Assembly (NCBI GenBank): GCA_017398485.1
Contig: JAFQFY010000076.1
Location: 1 to 37,986 of the forward strand
Source: Clostridia bacterium
GTDB lineage: Bacteria; Bacillota; Clostridia; Oscillospirales; Acutalibacteraceae
DNA length: 37,986 nt
Reading direction: 5' to 3'
Shown: positions 23,413-30,769 of the stretch, piece by piece
Position numbering within the stretch: position 1 is the stretch's first letter
How the letters are laid out: every line of letters begins with the position of its first letter
Program-made: the position numbers and the translations under genes
Notes under the pieces: model-generated
Database searches by the model: none
Told to the model about the DNA's origin: nothing
The model's input: only the letters and a program-made list of their open reading frames with translations

Positions 23413-24288
23413 TTAGTTATAGAAAAATGTGCTTTTTTTGAATTGCTTTACGTCAGGTACGGTATTTCCGCCCTCTGTGACAGTCGGTAGTGTGAACACG
23501 CGGCATATTGTACCGTTGTTATTTGCGGCGATGTGCGATAGCATCGTTTTATGCTCGTTGAAGTCGCCGATGCGCAAGCTGGTCTGTGAGCGGTTGGACA
23601 AATCGGCAAAATCCGATGCTAAATGCCGATTTTTTGTCATATAGGTGTCAAGAATGGCGGCAACCACGTCGGCTCCGATGCGGTCATACAGAGTGGTGTC
23701 CTGCCAGTGCGTACGGTTGAGCACGGAAACGGTCTGCTCGGCGGTGAGCGTATGTCTGCCGTTCGGCAGATAGTCGGCGTCACCCTCTTGCCCGATTGGT
23801 TCGGACAGGGTAAAGGGTACGCCGCTTTCAAGCCCGCTTATCCATTTGGAGGTATTTGATTCGGTCATTGACAGATAATGACGGATTGGCAGGTCGAGCG
23901 TTGTTGCCAATGCGTTGACCGTCTGCTGTGCACCGTCTTTTTTGTAGGTCGCCTCGATGCTCGTATCGTTTTCAAGTATCATTTCCCGGGGAATGGCGGT
24001 AACGTGTATTTGCTTGCGCGCCGGATCGGCCTGCAAGAGCAGGAAGCGAGTGATATCCGCACTGTCGTAGACGATCAACAGGTTAGCTTTATCATCGGCA
24101 GTGTACGCGATCTCGCCGTTGCTTGACGTGTCGGATGAGTCTGCCGCGGGCATGCGGTCGAGCTGATGGCGGATGAACATCCAGCTGAACAGCAGACAAA
24201 GTGCCAATGCCAGTGCGGCGAGTGCAAGCGCATATTGTGCCTTTTTGCCGGGCTTGCGGATGAGGCGCTTACGGAATTCCAGTGCCAT
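23413..24288 (-). CDS. Degenerate LytR-CpsA-Psr-like membrane protein
   Basis: The product has 291 residues with a basic N-terminus, one membrane helix (about 19-40) and an extracytoplasmic domain. Several pieces recall the LCP fold: ANLLIVYDS, the strand pair ending VTAIPREMIL where active members have a PRD motif, TVNALATTLDLPIRHYLSM, and LTAEQTVSVLNR. The arginine and aspartate residues that bind polyprenyl pyrophosphate in active LCP ligases are largely replaced, so ligase activity is doubtful. It may be a structural relative. AAGGAGGT before the start is near-perfect. It lies between mtaB and the transglutaminase gene and probably shares their transcript. Confidence 0.6.
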   Translation of the reverse strand: MALEFRKRLIRKPGKKAQYALALAALALALCLLFSWMFIRHQLDRMPAADSSDTSSNGEIAYTADDKANLLIVYDSADITRFLLLQADPARKQIHVTAIPREMILENDTSIEATYKKDGAQQTVNALATTLDLPIRHYLSMTESNTSKWISGLESGVPFTLSEPIGQEGDADYLPNGRHTLTAEQTVSVLNRTHWQDTTLYDRIGADVVAAILDTYMTKNRHLASDFADLSNRSQTSLRIGDFNEHKTMLSHIAANNNGTICRVFTLPTVTEGGNTVPDVKQFKKSTFFYN

Positions 24289-24322
24289 GTGGCAGACCTC
24301 CTTTCGTGAAGTGGTTTGTTAA

Positions 24323-25612
24323 TTAAATCTCCTCACCGATGAGCGTTTCGCCTTCGGCGGCAACGATGCGCACGCGGATGATCTCACCGCTTTTACCTTT
24401 TGTTTTCGTGCGCACCGATAGGTAAGTATCGGTCAGACCGTCCACTGTGCCGTCGGAATACGGCGTTTCAAGCAGGATCGGTGTCTCGCGGCCAATATAA
24501 CTACTCGCGTAGCCGACAGCGCTTTGACGGCAGGTTTCGATCATGCGGCGGCTGCGCTCGGCCTTGACGGGCGAGGGGACCTGGTCGGGAAGTCGGTCGG
24601 CGACGGTGCCGCCGCGACGGGAATAGGCGAACACATGCACGCGCGAAAAGCCGATCTTCTGCACAAAAGCGAGCGATGCGTCGAATTCTTCCTCGCTTTC
24701 ACCGGGAAAGCCGACCATCACGTCGGTAGTCAGCGCACAATCGGGGAATAAACGGCGAAGCTTGTCGCACAGTGCCGCGTAGTCGGCGGTGGTGTAGTGG
24801 CGGTTCATGCGCTTGAGCGTCGCGTCACAGCCGCTTTGTAATGCCAAATGGAATTGCGAACACAGCTTCGGCTGATTTGCCAGCCGCGCGAGCATCGCGT
24901 CGGTCATGAAATCCGGTTCGAGCGAGCCGAGCCGCACGCGCAATATACCGTCGACCGCGCAGGCGGCGTCCACCGCGTCGGCGAGGGTGTAGCCGTTATC
25001 CTGCCCGTATGCGGAGAGGTTAATACCGACGAGCACGACTTCCTTGTAGCCTTTATCTGCCAACGTTTCGAGCTCGCGGCGGATATCCTCAGGCTCGCGC
25101 GAACGAACGCGGCCGCGTGCGTAAGGAATGATGCAATAGGAGCAAAAGCGGTTGCAGCCGTCCTGAATTTTTACGAATGCGCGCGTGTGCTCGGTAAAGC
25201 GGTCGATGGAAAGCGTCTCGATGGTCTTGTCGTGCGGCGGAATGTCGACGATGCGCCGACGGTGGGTGAGGAACGCTTCGATATGCCGCGGCAGAGCGCG
25301 GCGCGCGGCGTTGCCGAGCACGATATCCGCTTCGTCAAAGGCGGCGGCGGTGTCAGGGAAAGCCTGCGGCATACAGCCGCACAGCACCAAAATCGCGTGC
25401 GGATTATCCCGTCGGCAACGACGCAGGGTCTGTCGCAGCTTGCGGTCGCTTTCGGCGGTGACGGTGCAGGAGTTAATGACGATGACGTCTGCGTCCTGCC
25501 GCTCGGCGTCAAATTCCGCTGTCTCGAAGCCGCCCGTTTCCATTATATGCCGCATGGCTTGTGTTTCGTATTGGTTGACTTTACAGCCAAGCGTGTGAAA
25601 AGCAATTTTCAT
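24323..25612 (-). CDS. mtaB: tRNA t(6)A37 methylthiotransferase
   Basis: The product has 429 residues and three domains. The N-terminal UPF0004 domain starts KIAFHTLGCKVNQYET, with cluster cysteines at 10, 49 and 80. The radical SAM core has CNRFCSYC (Cys153, 157 and 160). A C-terminal TRAM domain binds tRNA. LGCKVNQYE and the total length point to MtaB rather than MiaB or RimO. It adds a methylthio group to t6A at position 37 of ANN-decoding tRNAs. GAGGCG lies upstream of the ATG. It is the first gene of the minus-strand group. Confidence 0.93.
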   Translation of the reverse strand: MKIAFHTLGCKVNQYETQAMRHIMETGGFETAEFDAERQDADVIVINSCTVTAESDRKLRQTLRRCRRDNPHAILVLCGCMPQAFPDTAAAFDEADIVLGNAARRALPRHIEAFLTHRRRIVDIPPHDKTIETLSIDRFTEHTRAFVKIQDGCNRFCSYCIIPYARGRVRSREPEDIRRELETLADKGYKEVVLVGINLSAYGQDNGYTLADAVDAACAVDGILRVRLGSLEPDFMTDAMLARLANQPKLCSQFHLALQSGCDATLKRMNRHYTTADYAALCDKLRRLFPDCALTTDVMVGFPGESEEEFDASLAFVQKIGFSRVHVFAYSRRGGTVADRLPDQVPSPVKAERSRRMIETCRQSAVGYASSYIGRETPILLETPYSDGTVDGLTDTYLSVRTKTKGKSGEIIRVRIVAAEGETLIGEEI

Positions 25613-25647
25613 AATTCGCCTCTACGTACTATAACTCTATGCGAAAT

Positions 25648-25676
25648 ATTGTAACGGATTATACGCAAAATTGCAA
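25648..25676 (-). promoter_or_regulatory. mtaB promoter
   Basis: On the minus strand, TTGCAA (25676-25671) and TACAAT (25653-25648) are separated by 17 bases. Confidence 0.7.
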
Positions 25677-25714
25677 GAGTGAGCATAAAAATGTATTTTT
25701 TGCTTCTAATAGGG

Positions 25715-25743
25715 TTGCATTTTATAAAGAAAATTGGTATACT
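25715..25743 (+). promoter_or_regulatory. Promoter of the yfbR-MFS-nfnAB operon
   Basis: TTGCAT (25715-25720) and TATACT (25738-25743) are separated by 17 bases, 36 bases before the first start codon. Confidence 0.75.
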
Positions 25744-25779
25744 TGTATTCACTTTTTGTAAACGGAAAGGGGAATTGTC

Positions 25780-26358
25780 GTGGCATATTCTTTCTTTGCT
25801 ATGCTGTCCCGTATGAAAAATATTCGTCGTTGGGCGCTGATGCGCAACACGCGTTCCGAGAATATCTGTGAGCACTCGCACGAGGTCGCGGTGATCGCGC
25901 ACGCGCTTGCGCTCATCACCAACCGTCATTACGGCGGTCAGGTGGACGCGAACAAGTGCGTTATGCTCGCGGTATATCACGACGTCCCCGAGATTCTCAC
26001 GGGGGATATGCCCACGCCTGTGAAATACTATAATCCGGCGATCCGCGAGGCGTATAAGCAGGTGGAGATCTCCGCTTGCGAGAAGCTGCTCGGCATGTTG
26101 CCGGAGGATCTCAAAACCGACTACCAAGCGCTCATCTGTCCACAGGATGAGGTGTCGGAGGAGATGCGCCTCGTCAAGGCGGCGGATAAGCTGTCGGCGC
26201 TCGTCAAGTGCATTGAGGAGACTGCGCAGGGAAATCGCGAGTTTATCAGCGCACGCCGCGCGACCGAGCAGGCAATCCGCGCAATGGATATTCCGGCGGT
26301 CAACGAGTTTATGGAGATGTATATCCCGGCGTATGAGCTTGCGCTCGACGACCAATAA
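25780..26358 (+). CDS. YfbR-like HD-domain 5'-deoxynucleotidase
   Basis: The product has 192 residues. Metal ligands of the HD domain are visible: His32/His34 in ENICEHSHEVAV, the His67-Asp68 pair in AVYHDVPE, and a later Asp in KAADKLSALVKC. This order and the length match E. coli YfbR, which removes phosphate from deoxynucleoside 5'-monophosphates. DMPTPVKYYNP is also typical of the family. The start is GTG 25780 with AAAGGGG upstream. It is first in a plus-strand operon; its link to the transporter and Nfn genes is not evident. Confidence 0.88.
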   Translation: MAYSFFAMLSRMKNIRRWALMRNTRSENICEHSHEVAVIAHALALITNRHYGGQVDANKCVMLAVYHDVPEILTGDMPTPVKYYNPAIREAYKQVEISACEKLLGMLPEDLKTDYQALICPQDEVSEEMRLVKAADKLSALVKCIEETAQGNREFISARRATEQAIRAMDIPAVNEFMEMYIPAYELALDDQ

Positions 26359-26369
26359 GGAGTTTTCGT

Positions 26370-27581
26370 ATGCGTTCTTATCGTGCAACGCTGATCGCCT
26401 CGTTTCTCGGCTATGTTACGCAGGCGATCTCCGTTAACTTGTTGCCGTTGCTGTTCGTCACCTTCCAGCGTGAGTTCGCGGTGTCATTGGAAGAGATCGC
26501 CTTGCTCGTGACGGTCAGTTTTTTGGTGCAGATGGCGGTCGATCTGATCGCTACTCGTTTTGGAGATAAGCTTAGCTATCGAGTCGGCAGTGTCAGCGCG
26601 CAGGCTTCTGCGGTGCTTGGCCTTATCTCGCTGAGCGTGTTGCCGTATATGTTGCCGAGTCCTTATGTCGGCGTTATGATCGCTACGGTGCTCATGGCGA
26701 TCGGCGGCGGTCTGGTCGAGGTGCTTGTCAGTCCGATCGTCGACGCGCTTCCCGATGGCAATAAGCCGGGGATCATGAGCCTGCTCCACTCCTTTTTCAG
26801 CTGGGGTTTTCTGGCGGTCGTGGTGTTGTCAACGGTATACTTTGGCGCCTTTGGCGTGGAAAACTGGCGGTATTTGCCGCTGTTATGGGCGATACCGCCG
26901 TTTGTGACAGGCCTGATGTTCTGCATCGTGCCGCTTCCTGAACCGAAGACGGAAGAGGGAGGCAACAAGACTCTTTTGCGTCGTCTGTTCTCGTCACCGG
27001 CGTTCTGGCTGATGCTGCTGATGATGCTGTGTGCCGGCTCGGCTGAGCAGGCAGCATGTCAATGGGCATCGTTGTTTGCTGAAACAGGTCTCGGAGTGCC
27101 TAAGGCGATGGGTGATCTCATCGGTCCGTGCAGTTTTGCGCTACTTATGGGTATTGCGCGTATCTATTATGCCGGCGGAAAACGCGCAGGGAATATGTAT
27201 CGTTCGCTGACAATCTGCGGTATCGGTTGCGTATGCGGTTATCTGATCATCGTGCTGTCGCCGTGGTCGCTGTTGTCGCTTGCCGGTTTCGGTGTGTGCG
27301 GTTTCAGCGTAGGTCTGATGTGGCCGGGCGTTCTCAGCCTCGGCGCCAAGGCGTTCCCGACGGGCGGTACGGCGATGTTCTCGCTTTTGGCGCTGAGCGG
27401 CGATGTTGGCTGCTCGATCGGTCCCGGCTTAGTCGGCGTGGTGTCCAACGCTTTTCAGCGCGCCGACATCGACACATTTACGGCACTCAAATGGGGCATT
27501 GGTATCGCGGCGATTCTTCCCGGTATATTAGCGATCGCTGTGCGCGCTCTGCAAAAGCAGCCGGCACTCAACAAAGAGTAA
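26370..27581 (+). CDS. Major facilitator superfamily transporter
   Basis: The product has 403 residues and about twelve membrane helices in two halves, joined by a charged loop (PEPKTEEGGNKTLLRRLF). Features of the superfamily include a conserved glycine-rich helix (VLMAIGGGLVEVLVSPIVDA) and LPDGNKPGIMSLLHSFFSWG, which recalls fucose/sugar-type MFS members. The substrate cannot be told. AAGGAG precedes the ATG, 11 bases after the yfbR-like stop codon. Confidence 0.85.
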   Translation: MRSYRATLIASFLGYVTQAISVNLLPLLFVTFQREFAVSLEEIALLVTVSFLVQMAVDLIATRFGDKLSYRVGSVSAQASAVLGLISLSVLPYMLPSPYVGVMIATVLMAIGGGLVEVLVSPIVDALPDGNKPGIMSLLHSFFSWGFLAVVVLSTVYFGAFGVENWRYLPLLWAIPPFVTGLMFCIVPLPEPKTEEGGNKTLLRRLFSSPAFWLMLLMMLCAGSAEQAACQWASLFAETGLGVPKAMGDLIGPCSFALLMGIARIYYAGGKRAGNMYRSLTICGIGCVCGYLIIVLSPWSLLSLAGFGVCGFSVGLMWPGVLSLGAKAFPTGGTAMFSLLALSGDVGCSIGPGLVGVVSNAFQRADIDTFTALKWGIGIAAILPGILAIAVRALQKQPALNKE

Positions 27582-27605
27582 TCATCTCGCGAAACGAGGG
27601 TTTAT

Positions 27606-28448
27606 ATGTTTGAGATTTTGAAAAGAAAACAACTGAATCCGTCGGTCGTGCGCATTGATGTGGCGGCGCCTCTGGTGGCGCACAAGGCGCAACCGGGTCA
27701 GTTTATCATTCTGCGCACCGACGAACGAGGTGAGCGCATTCCTCTTACCATTGCGGATTTTGACCGCGAGGCAGGCACGGTGGCGGTCATCTTTCAAATT
27801 GTCGGCGCGACGACCGAAAAGCTTGCGCACCTGCAGGTCGGCGACGCGTTGGCAGATTTCGTCGGCCCGCTCGGGCGTGCGACTGAAACCGATGGTTTGC
27901 GCAAGGTGGCGGTGGTTGGCGGTGGCGTCGGCTGCGCGATTGCCTATCCCGTTGCCAAAAAATTGCACGAGCAGGGCACCGAGGTGCACACTATCGTCGG
28001 CTTTCGCAATAAGGAACTGGTTATTTTGGAGGACGAGTTTGCCGCCGTCAGTGACAGGCTCGTCATGATGACCGACGACGGCTCGCACGGAGACAAGGGT
28101 CTTGTCACCAACGCGCTCAAAGCGCTCATTGACGGCGGCGAGCAGTACGACGAGGTCATCGCGATCGGTCCTCTGGTGATGATGAAATTTGTCAGCCTGC
28201 TGACCAAGGAATACGGCATTAAGACCGTGGTGAGCATGAACCCCATCATGATCGACGGCACCGGCATGTGCGGCGGTTGTCGGTTGACGGTGGGCGGCGA
28301 GACCAAGTTTGCCTGCGTGGACGGTCCGGAGTTTGACGGGCATCTCGTCGACTTCGATGAGGCGATGCAGCGCGGCAAAATGTATGTGGACTTTGAGCGC
28401 CACGCGCATGATGAATCCTGCCGTTTGTTCAAAAAGGAGGTGCGCTGA
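27606..28448 (+). CDS. nfnA: NADH-dependent ferredoxin:NADP+ oxidoreductase, alpha subunit
   Basis: The product has 280 residues. It is a ferredoxin-NADP reductase-like protein with an FAD site (ERIPLTI, 43-49), an NAD-binding stretch (KVAVVGGGVGC, 100-110) and a C-terminal 2Fe-2S site with cysteines at 222, 225 and 237 (MCGGCRL and FACVDG). Together with the next gene it forms NfnAB, which couples electron transfer among NADH, reduced ferredoxin and NADP by flavin-based bifurcation in anaerobes. Alone it could also be read as the related sulfide dehydrogenase (SudB) subunit. The NfnB gene starts two bases after its stop. Confidence 0.88.
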   Translation: MFEILKRKQLNPSVVRIDVAAPLVAHKAQPGQFIILRTDERGERIPLTIADFDREAGTVAVIFQIVGATTEKLAHLQVGDALADFVGPLGRATETDGLRKVAVVGGGVGCAIAYPVAKKLHEQGTEVHTIVGFRNKELVILEDEFAAVSDRLVMMTDDGSHGDKGLVTNALKALIDGGEQYDEVIAIGPLVMMKFVSLLTKEYGIKTVVSMNPIMIDGTGMCGGCRLTVGGETKFACVDGPEFDGHLVDFDEAMQRGKMYVDFERHAHDESCRLFKKEVR

Positions 28449-28450
28449 CC

Positions 28451-29839
28451 GTGCCGAATATGTCTTTGACGAAACAGCCGATGCCCAGTCGGGAACCGTC
28501 GGTACGCCGCCGCGATTTTGACGAGGTGGCACTCGGCTACACGGCGGAGCAGGCAATCGACGAGGCGAAGCGATGCCTTAACTGCAAGAATAAACCCTGC
28601 GTGAGCAAGTGTCCCGTGCAGGTGGATATCCCGTCCTTTATCGCGCGTGTTGCCGAGGGCGACTTTGAGGGTGCGTACGCGATCATCACGCGCTCGAATT
28701 CCCTGCCGGCGGTCTGCGGTCGTGTGTGTCCTCAGGAGAAGCAGTGCGAGAGCCAATGTGTACGCGGCATCAAAGGCGAGGCGGTCGCGATCGGTCGTCT
28801 GGAACGCTATGTCGCGGATTGGCACAATGCCCACGGTGCAACCGTGCCGACGGCGGTGGCGCCGAACGGTCATAAGGTCGCCGTGGTCGGCTCCGGACCG
28901 GCAGGTCTTGCCTGCGCCGGCGACCTGGTAAAAAAAGGCTATGACGTGACCTTGTTTGAAGCGTTGCATCTTGCCGGCGGTGTGTTGGTGTACGGTATCC
29001 CCGAATTCCGCTTACCCAAGGCGATCGTACAGCAGGAGATCGACACGCTTAAAGCGCTCGGCGTGCATGTGCAGACCAACATGGTCATCGGTCGCGTGCT
29101 GTCGATCGATGAGTTGATGAACGAGCAAGGCTTCGAGGCGGTGTTTATCGGTTCAGGTGCCGGTCTGCCGCGATTTATGAACATCCCCGGTGAAAACCTC
29201 AGCGGCGTGTATTCCGCCAATGAATTCCTCACACGCGTGAACTTGATGAAGGCCTACCGCGAGGACAGTGACACCCCGATCTATCGCGCTAAGCGCGTGG
29301 CGGTGGTCGGCGGCGGCAACGTGGCGATGGACGCCGCGCGTTGCGCGATGCGTCTCGGCGCGGACAGCGTCACCATTGTCTATCGCCGCTCGCGCACGGA
29401 GTTGCCTGCACGCGCCGAGGAGGTCGAGCATGCCGAAGAGGAGGGCATAGAATTCAAACTGCTCTCCAATCCGATCGAGATCCTCGGAGACGAAAATCAT
29501 CGTGTGTGCGGCATTCGTTGCGTCGAGATGGAGCTTGGTGAGCCGGACGCTTCGGGTCGCCGTCGTCCCGTTGTGAAGCCTGACAGCGCATTTGTCTTGG
29601 ATGCCGACTGCGTCATTATGGCGGTCGGCACCTCTCCGAATCCGCTGATTAAGTCCACGACGGCTGACTTGCAGACGCAGTCATGGGGCGGCATTGTGGC
29701 GGATGAGAAAGGACGCACCTCGCGAGAGGGCGTGTATGCCGGCGGCGATGCCGTGACAGGCGCGGCGACGGTTATTTTGGCCATGGGGGCCGGAAAAACC
29801 GCCGCAGCCTCCATCGACGAGTACATTCGAAACAAATAA
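28451..29839 (+). CDS. nfnB: NADPH-dependent oxidoreductase, beta subunit (GltD-like)
   Basis: The product has 462 residues, the usual NfnB length. Two 4Fe-4S clusters are suggested by cysteines 42, 45, 50 and 54 (CLNCKNKPCVSKC) and 89, 93, 99 and 103 (CGRVCPQEKQCESQC). FAD binding is seen at VVGSGPAGLACAG and NADPH binding at VAVVGGGNVAMDAARCAM. Such proteins are often labelled glutamate synthase small subunit (gltA or gltD); the nfnA neighbour and the lack of a large subunit gene favour NfnB. GTG 28451, ten bases after AGGAGG, is the better start than ATG 28460. Confidence 0.9.
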   Translation: MPNMSLTKQPMPSREPSVRRRDFDEVALGYTAEQAIDEAKRCLNCKNKPCVSKCPVQVDIPSFIARVAEGDFEGAYAIITRSNSLPAVCGRVCPQEKQCESQCVRGIKGEAVAIGRLERYVADWHNAHGATVPTAVAPNGHKVAVVGSGPAGLACAGDLVKKGYDVTLFEALHLAGGVLVYGIPEFRLPKAIVQQEIDTLKALGVHVQTNMVIGRVLSIDELMNEQGFEAVFIGSGAGLPRFMNIPGENLSGVYSANEFLTRVNLMKAYREDSDTPIYRAKRVAVVGGGNVAMDAARCAMRLGADSVTIVYRRSRTELPARAEEVEHAEEEGIEFKLLSNPIEILGDENHRVCGIRCVEMELGEPDASGRRRPVVKPDSAFVLDADCVIMAVGTSPNPLIKSTTADLQTQSWGGIVADEKGRTSREGVYAGGDAVTGAATVILAMGAGKTAAASIDEYIRNK

Positions 29840-29845
29840 AGTGAG

Positions 29846-29886
29846 AAATCAGGGCTTTTACAGCAGTAAATGCCCTGATTTTTTAT
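29846..29886 (+). terminator. Terminator of the nfnAB operon
   Basis: AAATCAGGGC and GCCCTGATTT enclose an inner TTTAC/GTAAA stem with an AGCA loop; TTTTTT follows. Confidence 0.9.
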
Positions 29887-29894
29887 GATTTTGC

Positions 29895-29923
29895 TTGAAA
29901 AAAACAATATATTGGGTTATAAT
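29895..29923 (+). promoter_or_regulatory. Promoter of the tepA-spoIIIE operon
   Basis: TTGAAA (29895-29900) and TATAAT (29918-29923) are separated by 17 bases. Confidence 0.8.
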
Positions 29924-29999
29924 AGGATAGTATAAGGGTTTTTGCGCCTATATATGTATATTTTCTGCTTCACGCGCCACAATAGCGTGGGGTGATCAA

Positions 30000-30725
30000 A
30001 TGAACACGGAAAAGCGCAAGAACACCGAACAAGATGGGGACGGGGAGAATGAATCCACGCGCCTGCAACAGCGCTTGCAGATGGTGGAGGACAACGGCTC
30101 GGTCACGACCGATAACGGCAACCACCGCATTCATTGCATGACCATCGTTGGGCAGATCGAGGGACACTACGTGTTGCCGATAGAGACCAAATCCACCAAA
30201 TACGAGCACATGATCCCACAGCTCGTTGCGGTGGATGAAAGCCGTGAGATCGAGGGTCTCCTGATCCTGCTCAACACGGTGGGTGGCGACGTGGAGGCCG
30301 GCTTGGCACTCGCCGAGCTGATCGCCGGCATGAAAAAGCCGACCGTGTCGCTGGTGCTCGGCGGCGGTCACTCGATCGGTGTACCGCTGGCGGTTGCTGC
30401 TGATCGTTCCTTCATCGTGCCGAGCGCGACGATGACCATTCATCCCGTGCGCACCAACGGTCTGGTGCTCGGCGTACCGCAGGCTTTCACGCATTTTCAG
30501 CGCATGCAGGAACGCATCGTGGATTTCGTCTGCCGCCATTCCGACATGACGAGCGAGCGGTTCTTCGAATTGTGCATGACCACCGGCGAGATGGCGACCG
30601 ACGTGGGCAGTGTGCTTAACGGCGAAGAGGCGGTGGACGAGGGACTCATCGACCGACTTGGTTCGTTGCGCGATGCCATCGATGCGCTGTACCAAATGAT
30701 CGAAAATACCGCAAAGGGCGTGTAA
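30000..30725 (+). CDS. tepA: ClpP-class serine peptidase, TepA-like
   Basis: The product has 241 residues. After a charged N-terminus of about 40, it shows a ClpP/SppA-like fold: LLILLNTVGGDVEAGLAL, the nucleophile Ser125 in GGGHSIGVPLA, and His148 in TMTIHPVRTNG. The position directly before spoIIIE matches B. subtilis tepA (ymfB), once called translocation-enhancing protein. No signal peptide or membrane helix is seen, so it should be cytoplasmic; its natural substrates are unclear. GGGGTGAT precedes the ATG. Confidence 0.88.
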   Translation: MNTEKRKNTEQDGDGENESTRLQQRLQMVEDNGSVTTDNGNHRIHCMTIVGQIEGHYVLPIETKSTKYEHMIPQLVAVDESREIEGLLILLNTVGGDVEAGLALAELIAGMKKPTVSLVLGGGHSIGVPLAVAADRSFIVPSATMTIHPVRTNGLVLGVPQAFTHFQRMQERIVDFVCRHSDMTSERFFELCMTTGEMATDVGSVLNGEEAVDEGLIDRLGSLRDAIDALYQMIENTAKGV

Positions 30726-30769
30726 AGCGCCCTGCCTTTACATAAATTCCATTGATGGAGGACTACATA

